DNA of 17,744 nucleotides, from positions 1-17,744 of the forward strand of contig CAYHBO010000035.1 of NCBI GenBank assembly GCA_964354855.1, given 5' to 3'. Origin of the DNA: CAYHBO01 sp964354855 (GTDB lineage: Bacteria > Babelota > Babeliae > Babelales > RVW-14). The notes below the pieces were generated by a model. The model worked only from the letters and a program-made list of their open reading frames with translations, made no database searches and was not told the DNA's origin. How positions within the stretch are numbered: position 1 is the stretch's first letter; each line of letters starts with the position of its first letter. The translations under genes were made by a program, and so were the position numbers. Positions 14,619-17,744 of this stretch are shown here, in pieces.

Positions 14619-14822
14619 TTATAAAGTAATAGATAACATGGCTGATAAACAGCACATAATTGAATGGGTTACCACAGAGGCGGGTACCACAATAGAGGCT
14701 AAGACAGCCGAGGTAGTAGAAGTTTGGAAAAGGTTAGTTGTTGTGTTAAGCGTATTCGGTTGACGGTTTATTTTCCCGTCAGGGTGCGTGCTATGGAGCC
14801 CGCGATGCGTGCTGTAGTTCAT
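14619..14822 (-). CDS. small ORF in front of the BrnQ fusion, paralog of the ORF at 12051
   Basis: 67 codons from the ATG at 14822, preceded by CAGGAG five bases upstream. A longer frame reaches back to 14897, but this start is preferred because the strong ribosome binding site and spacing match those of the related ORF at 12272. It has STHPDG near residue 11, a Thr-rich middle, and a hydrophobic end (ASIVVPASVVTHSIM) rich in Val, Ile and Leu. TATAAT on the minus strand at 14845-14850 is a good -10 candidate just upstream. The function is unknown. Leader peptide, small membrane protein or a structured RNA are the choices. The position before a branched-chain amino acid transporter makes the leader idea worth testing. 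Confidence 0.4.
   Translation of the reverse strand: MNYSTHRGLHSTHPDGKINRQPNTLNTTTNLFQTSTTSAVLASIVVPASVVTHSIMCCLSAMLSITL
14762..14780 (-). other. conserved GACGG-N9-CCGTC hairpin, copy B
   Basis: Same five-base stem and loop length as at 12212-12230, extended here by one T-A pair. Loop sequence differs while the stem is unchanged. Confidence 0.4.
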
Positions 14823-14844
14823 AGTAACTCCTGAGAGTAAAAGG

Positions 14845-14850
14845 ATTATA
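14845..14850 (-). promoter_or_regulatory. -10 box upstream of the small ORF and BrnQ fusion
   Basis: Minus-strand TATAAT 22 bases before the ATG at 14822; the -35 region is weak. It would produce a transcript starting close to the ribosome binding site of the small ORF and continuing into the BrnQ fusion. Confidence 0.4.
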
Positions 14851-14943
14851 ATATTTTCACGTTTTTTAATTCTACCAGTAAAAGAATGTATTTGCAACAG
14901 GTATTAAAAATAGTTACTTAGAGTAGAATTTTCCCGTTTCTTG

Positions 14944-15006
14944 ACCAAATGTAAGGTGGACTTTGCATTTAGTCGCGCCAAATGTAAAGTCCGCCTTACA
15001 TTTGGT
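14944..15006. repeat. 27-bp near-perfect inverted repeat upstream of the second ATPase gene
   Basis: 14944-14970 is the reverse complement of 14980-15006 at 25 of 27 positions, with a 9-base loop. Each arm is itself a partial palindrome: AAATGTAA and TTACATTT flank AGTCCGCC. A third, degenerate direct copy lies at 15013-15038. No T-run follows. Confidence 0.8.
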
Positions 15007-15035
15007 TGCGCTAAATGCAAAGTCTAGTTTATACT
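15006..15035 (+). promoter_or_regulatory. possible promoter of the second ATPase gene
   Basis: TTGCGC (15006-15011) and TATACT (15030-15035) are 18 bases apart. The third repeat copy occupies the spacer and -10. TATAGA at 15039 is an alternative -10. Confidence 0.35.
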
Positions 15036-15038
15036 TGG
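15013..15038 (+). repeat. third copy of the 26-bp palindromic motif, overlapping the promoter
   Basis: Matches 14980-15005 at about 19 of 26 positions. Its first part (with the two bases before it, 15011-15024) is an exact 14-base reverse complement of 14959-14972. It covers the probable -10 box, so binding here would block transcription of the ATPase gene. Confidence 0.6.
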
Positions 15039-15068
15039 TATAGATGAATCTTAAAAAAAGGAGTTCTT

Positions 15069-16244
15069 ATGTTGATTAATAGACCATTTTGGCAAAATTT
15101 AATTGAAAAAGCATGGCAGCAGCGATCAATCATCTGGCTTATGGGGGTGAGACGGGTTGGTAAAACGAGTCTTTGTATGAGCCTGTCGGATATTGAATAT
15201 TTTGATTGTGAACGTCCTTCGGTACGGGAGCTTTTTGATAATCCTGAAGGTTTCTTGGCAGGTAAAGCGGGTAAACGCCTTATTCTTGATGAGATACATC
15301 GACTTAATAATCCATCTGAAGTGTTAAAACTTGCTGCGGATCATTATCCTACGGTGAAGATTATTGCTACTGGATCATCAACGCTTGGGGCATCGGCAAA
15401 GTTCAAAGATACGTTGACTGGGCGTAAAAGAGAAATATGGTTGACGCCATTGTTGTTGTCTGAGCTTCATGATTTCGGGGGCGAAAGCTTACGACATCGA
15501 TTTTTATTTGGTGGGCTTCCATCATTTTTTTCTTCTCAGACTTTACCTGATGAAGATTTTAAGGAATGGATCAATGCGTACTGGGCAAAAGATATTCAAG
15601 AATTGTTTGCAGTAGCGAAGCGACACTCATTTCAGAAATTTACAGAGCTTTTAATGGCTTATAGTGGAGGTCAATTTGAAGCAAGTAAGTTTACTAGTTC
15701 GTGTGAAGTTACACGTGAAACGATTAATAATTATCTTGCAATTCTAGAAGAGACCTTTGTTGTTCATGTTATTCGTCCCTACTCTACGCATAACCCTCAT
15801 GAAATTGTTAAAGCGCCTAAAGTTTATGGGTTTGATACTGGGCTTACCTGTTATGCCAAGGGTTGGCGAGAGCTAAGAAAAGAAGATATGGGTTTGTTGT
15901 GGGAGCAATGTGTTTTAAATGAGCTTCATGCTTATCTTCAAACACATACAATTCATTATTGGCGCGATAAGAGTGGACGAGAGATAGATTTTGTGCTGCA
16001 GGATAAAAAAAATCAGGGGCTAACGGTTATAGAATGTAAGTTTTCTACACTGTCTCATCAAAAAGAGATGGTTGCTTCGATAGGTGTTAATGTTGAAGCA
16101 TTTCGTCAGCATTATCCTCAAGGAGAGAACTATGTTGTTGCAACCGATGTTGATCATTCTTTTCAACGTAATCATAACGAATTGATGTTAACATTTGTTA
16201 GTCCAAAAGAGTTAATTACGAGGTTAATGGGATTTAATGGCTAA
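15069..16244 (+). CDS. AAA_14/DUF4143 ATPase with nuclease-like C-terminus
   Basis: Family of AAA_14 (PF13173) plus DUF4143 (PF13635), widespread in bacteria and archaea without an established role. Walker A is GVRRVGKTS (26-34), Walker B LILDEIH (71-77), and sensor TGSS (101-104). A helical/winged region follows, then the C-terminal domain with a PD-(D/E)xK-like set: Glu279 or Glu285, Asp307 in REIDFV, and Glu322-x-Lys324 in IECKF. Length 391 is normal. The start has AAGGAG five bases upstream. Three copies of a palindromic motif lie directly upstream and overlap the promoter, as a different motif set does at the ATPase gene at 5810. The next gene downstream is again an exported RING-family protein. 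Confidence 0.85.
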   Translation: MLINRPFWQNLIEKAWQQRSIIWLMGVRRVGKTSLCMSLSDIEYFDCERPSVRELFDNPEGFLAGKAGKRLILDEIHRLNNPSEVLKLAADHYPTVKIIATGSSTLGASAKFKDTLTGRKREIWLTPLLLSELHDFGGESLRHRFLFGGLPSFFSSQTLPDEDFKEWINAYWAKDIQELFAVAKRHSFQKFTELLMAYSGGQFEASKFTSSCEVTRETINNYLAILEETFVVHVIRPYSTHNPHEIVKAPKVYGFDTGLTCYAKGWRELRKEDMGLLWEQCVLNELHAYLQTHTIHYWRDKSGREIDFVLQDKKNQGLTVIECKFSTLSHQKEMVASIGVNVEAFRQHYPQGENYVVATDVDHSFQRNHNELMLTFVSPKELITRLMGFNG

Positions 16245-16262
16245 AAAATCTTAACTTTTTAG
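16241..16262 (+). other. weak A/T hairpin at the ATPase stop codon
   Basis: CTAAAAA (16241-16247, containing the stop codon) pairs with TTTTTAG (16256-16262), followed by TGTTTTTT. It has the same arms as 7251-7271. Possible weak terminator. Confidence 0.4.
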
Positions 16263-16286
16263 TGTTTTTTACTCAATACCTCCTGT

Positions 16287-16315
16287 TTTACAAATCAAAT
16301 TTCATGAGTTATAAT
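16287..16315 (+). promoter_or_regulatory. promoter of the third exported RING-family gene
   Basis: TTTACA (16287-16292) and TATAAT (16310-16315) are separated by 17 bases, a near-consensus housekeeping promoter. It lies 58 bases before the start codon. The TTTTACAAA and TATAATTT segments also occur in front of the 7372 gene with a longer spacer. Confidence 0.7.
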
Positions 16316-16373
16316 TTACTTATTAATTACAGAGGTTAATTATATTATTCATTCTTAAATGGAAGGTACAATG

Positions 16374-17615
16374 ATGAAATTGTTCCAATACTTATTACTT
16401 TCAGCTGGCTTGGTTGCTGGCTTGACGACGGTTGAGGCCGGACCAAAGAAAAAAAATCCTGAAAAGCGTCAACGAGAAGAGGCTTCCGTTGTGGCTGTTG
16501 AAGATCCTACGGTTAGAGATGTTTCAACGCAGGCATCTGATGAAAATAGAGGTTTTGTGCTAGGAAATGTTCGATCTAGAACGTATGTTCGAGATAGAAA
16601 TTGGTATCCTGATAAAGAAACCGACATGGAAGATTGTGCTATTTGCCAAGAGCATATTGATCCAGGTAGTGATATTGAGCCAGGAAAAGGGTTTAAAGAA
16701 TGTCAGCATGATGCAAATATGCACTCAACGTGTGCTGCGCGTTGGGCGGCTGAAAATGAAGCTAAAGGATGTCCTTTATGTCGCAAAGAGCAAACGGACA
16801 TGCTCCGGCATGCAGCTTCAGGATTGTCTTGCGAATTGAAGGAATTATCAAAAGCGCGCTTAAAAGAGGTTCTTACTCCGTTCATTCCCGTGATAGTAAA
16901 ATTAGCTCAAAACGAAGCATTAATGGATCCGTTGAAGGCTATTTTGCAAGACTTACGTATACTTGCAGAACATCCACAACAATTTAAAGCAGATATCATA
17001 AAGCATGCCGATGATTTTTTTCAACAGGTAACGGTATTTGAAGATACAGAGCTTGATGGTGCTCCTAATCATCGATTATTGCAATTATTAAGATTTGAAG
17101 GGTTGAGAAATTGGGGTGTTGGTGCTTTGCAATCTATGCAAAGAGGGCTTGCGCTGGGTGAACGTATTATTAGTCCAAGTCCGGTTAATTTAGATCAGTT
17201 GCAAGATCGTATGATAAGGTTGTTACCAACTATTTATGCCACGTACAAAGAAGATTTACTTAAGGCTTTAGTGGAATCATTAACAAAATTTGAAGAATTT
17301 TGTCCTGATATTCAGCGTTATGCTCAAGGTCTTCGTGCCTTGATGGTACGAGGCGTTGGTCAAGATCAAGTACGAGATGCGGTTACATCAATAGGGTTCA
17401 GTTTTCTGATAAGCATGATTCAATTATTTCCAGATTCTCAAGAAGGAGTTCAAGGGCTTGTGGATGTTTTTTATCAAGAAAATTCTGAAGTTAAAGAACA
17501 AGTTCTTGGGTTCTGCCACTCGGTGAGAGAATTAGGCGCAATATTAAAAGATGTTAAAGCGATAGCTAAGAAACATCAGGGTCCTAAGCGTAGGTATCAT
17601 AAAAAGAGATACTAA
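16374..17615 (+). CDS. exported RING-H2 finger protein, paralog of the 7970 gene
   Basis: I chose the ATG at 16374 over 16359 and 16371. In the paralogs the bases before this ATG are a purine-rich ribosome binding site (here GGAAGG, 7 bases away), and MKLFQYLLLSAG aligns with their first residues. The signal peptide ends VEA, followed by GPKKKNPEKRQREE, a basic patch, and STQASDEN. The RING-H2 ligands, counted from 16374, are C88, C91, C110, H112, H117, C120, C133 and C136, with CPLC at the end and one extra residue between the two histidines. About 280 helical residues follow, with a very basic tail (PKRRYHKKRY). Likely a host-directed E3 ubiquitin ligase (inference from the family). It stands alone, ending at the hairpin at 17654. 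Confidence 0.8.
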   Translation: MKLFQYLLLSAGLVAGLTTVEAGPKKKNPEKRQREEASVVAVEDPTVRDVSTQASDENRGFVLGNVRSRTYVRDRNWYPDKETDMEDCAICQEHIDPGSDIEPGKGFKECQHDANMHSTCAARWAAENEAKGCPLCRKEQTDMLRHAASGLSCELKELSKARLKEVLTPFIPVIVKLAQNEALMDPLKAILQDLRILAEHPQQFKADIIKHADDFFQQVTVFEDTELDGAPNHRLLQLLRFEGLRNWGVGALQSMQRGLALGERIISPSPVNLDQLQDRMIRLLPTIYATYKEDLLKALVESLTKFEEFCPDIQRYAQGLRALMVRGVGQDQVRDAVTSIGFSFLISMIQLFPDSQEGVQGLVDVFYQENSEVKEQVLGFCHSVRELGAILKDVKAIAKKHQGPKRRYHKKRY

Positions 17616-17653
17616 ATAAAATACGTTTAAAAAACTTATAAAATTATAATATT

Positions 17654-17696
17654 TTAGCAAAACGGCCCAGATTATGTATCTGGGCCGTTTTGCTAA
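17654..17696. terminator. strong hairpin, probable bidirectional terminator
   Basis: A 19-bp perfect stem (17654-17672 with 17678-17696, core AAAACGGCCCAGAT) with a 5-base loop. The T-run is partly inside the stem and only short outside. It lies between the RING gene and a probable convergent minus-strand gene. Confidence 0.75.
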
Positions 17697-17714
17697 TTGT
17701 CGTTTATAAAACGC

Positions 17715-17744
17715 TTATGCTAATTCTGGGAAGAAGTCTTTAAT
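17715..17744 (-). CDS. C-terminal end of a minus-strand gene cut by the window edge
   Basis: On the minus strand the last bases read (I)KDFFPELA followed by TAA at 17715-17717. The frame is open to the edge and the preceding hairpin fits a convergent terminator. Too short to identify. Confidence 0.4.
   Translation of the reverse strand: MKDFFPELA

Noticed and set aside
1..17744. CRISPR array, tRNA, rRNA or transposase
   Set aside because: No regularly spaced repeats of the right size, no cloverleaf or rRNA-like sequence, and no transposase motif were seen.

Overview
The window most likely comes from a host-associated, AT-rich bacterium of the candidate phylum Dependentiae (TM6) or a similar endosymbiont of protists. 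This is inferred, not proven. The support is a set of Sec-exported proteins with eukaryotic-type RING-H2 domains, exported NADAR-like and isocyanide-synthase-like proteins, many short paralogous families, and signal peptides that repeatedly end in Ala followed by Met. There is no rRNA, tRNA or CRISPR array.

Layout. (1) 1-2645, plus strand: a tandem family of NADAR (YbiA/DUF1768) genes. One copy is canonical, one is a truncated remnant, and two encode exported proteins with CxxC zinc-ribbon-like N-termini and eroded active-site motifs. (2) 2742-5638, minus strand: a possible operon encoding an exported alpha/beta hydrolase, a divergent DNA polymerase III delta-like protein, a small Fis-type DNA-binding protein and a cyclase/kynurenine-formamidase-family hydrolase. 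(3) 5710-9190, plus strand: palindromic sites, an archaeal-type ATPase with a C-terminal nuclease-like domain, then two exported paralogs of which the second has a RING-H2 domain. (4) 9263-14822, minus strand: a cluster around isocyanide (isonitrile) synthase domains. It holds a BrnQ branched-chain amino acid transporter fused to a PvcA/DIT1-type domain, a second exported and divergent PvcA-like protein, and a branched-chain aminotransferase with a signal peptide. Two related small ORFs lie in front of the two synthase genes. (5) 14944-17615, plus strand: another set of palindromic repeats, an AAA_14/DUF4143 ATPase, and a third exported RING-H2 protein, repeating the plan of region 3. The right edge holds a strong hairpin and probably the last codons of a minus-strand gene.

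How the genes may work together. The RING and NADAR-like proteins look like exported factors acting on a eukaryotic host: the RING proteins on ubiquitin signalling, the NADAR-like ones possibly on ADP-ribose-type ligands. The minus-strand cluster suggests that branched-chain amino acid uptake and transamination are linked to an isocyanide synthase. The BrnQ-PvcA fusion is the most unusual single gene here. The two ATPase genes each follow three copies of their own palindromic motif and precede a RING-family promoter, which suggests two instances of one modular arrangement.
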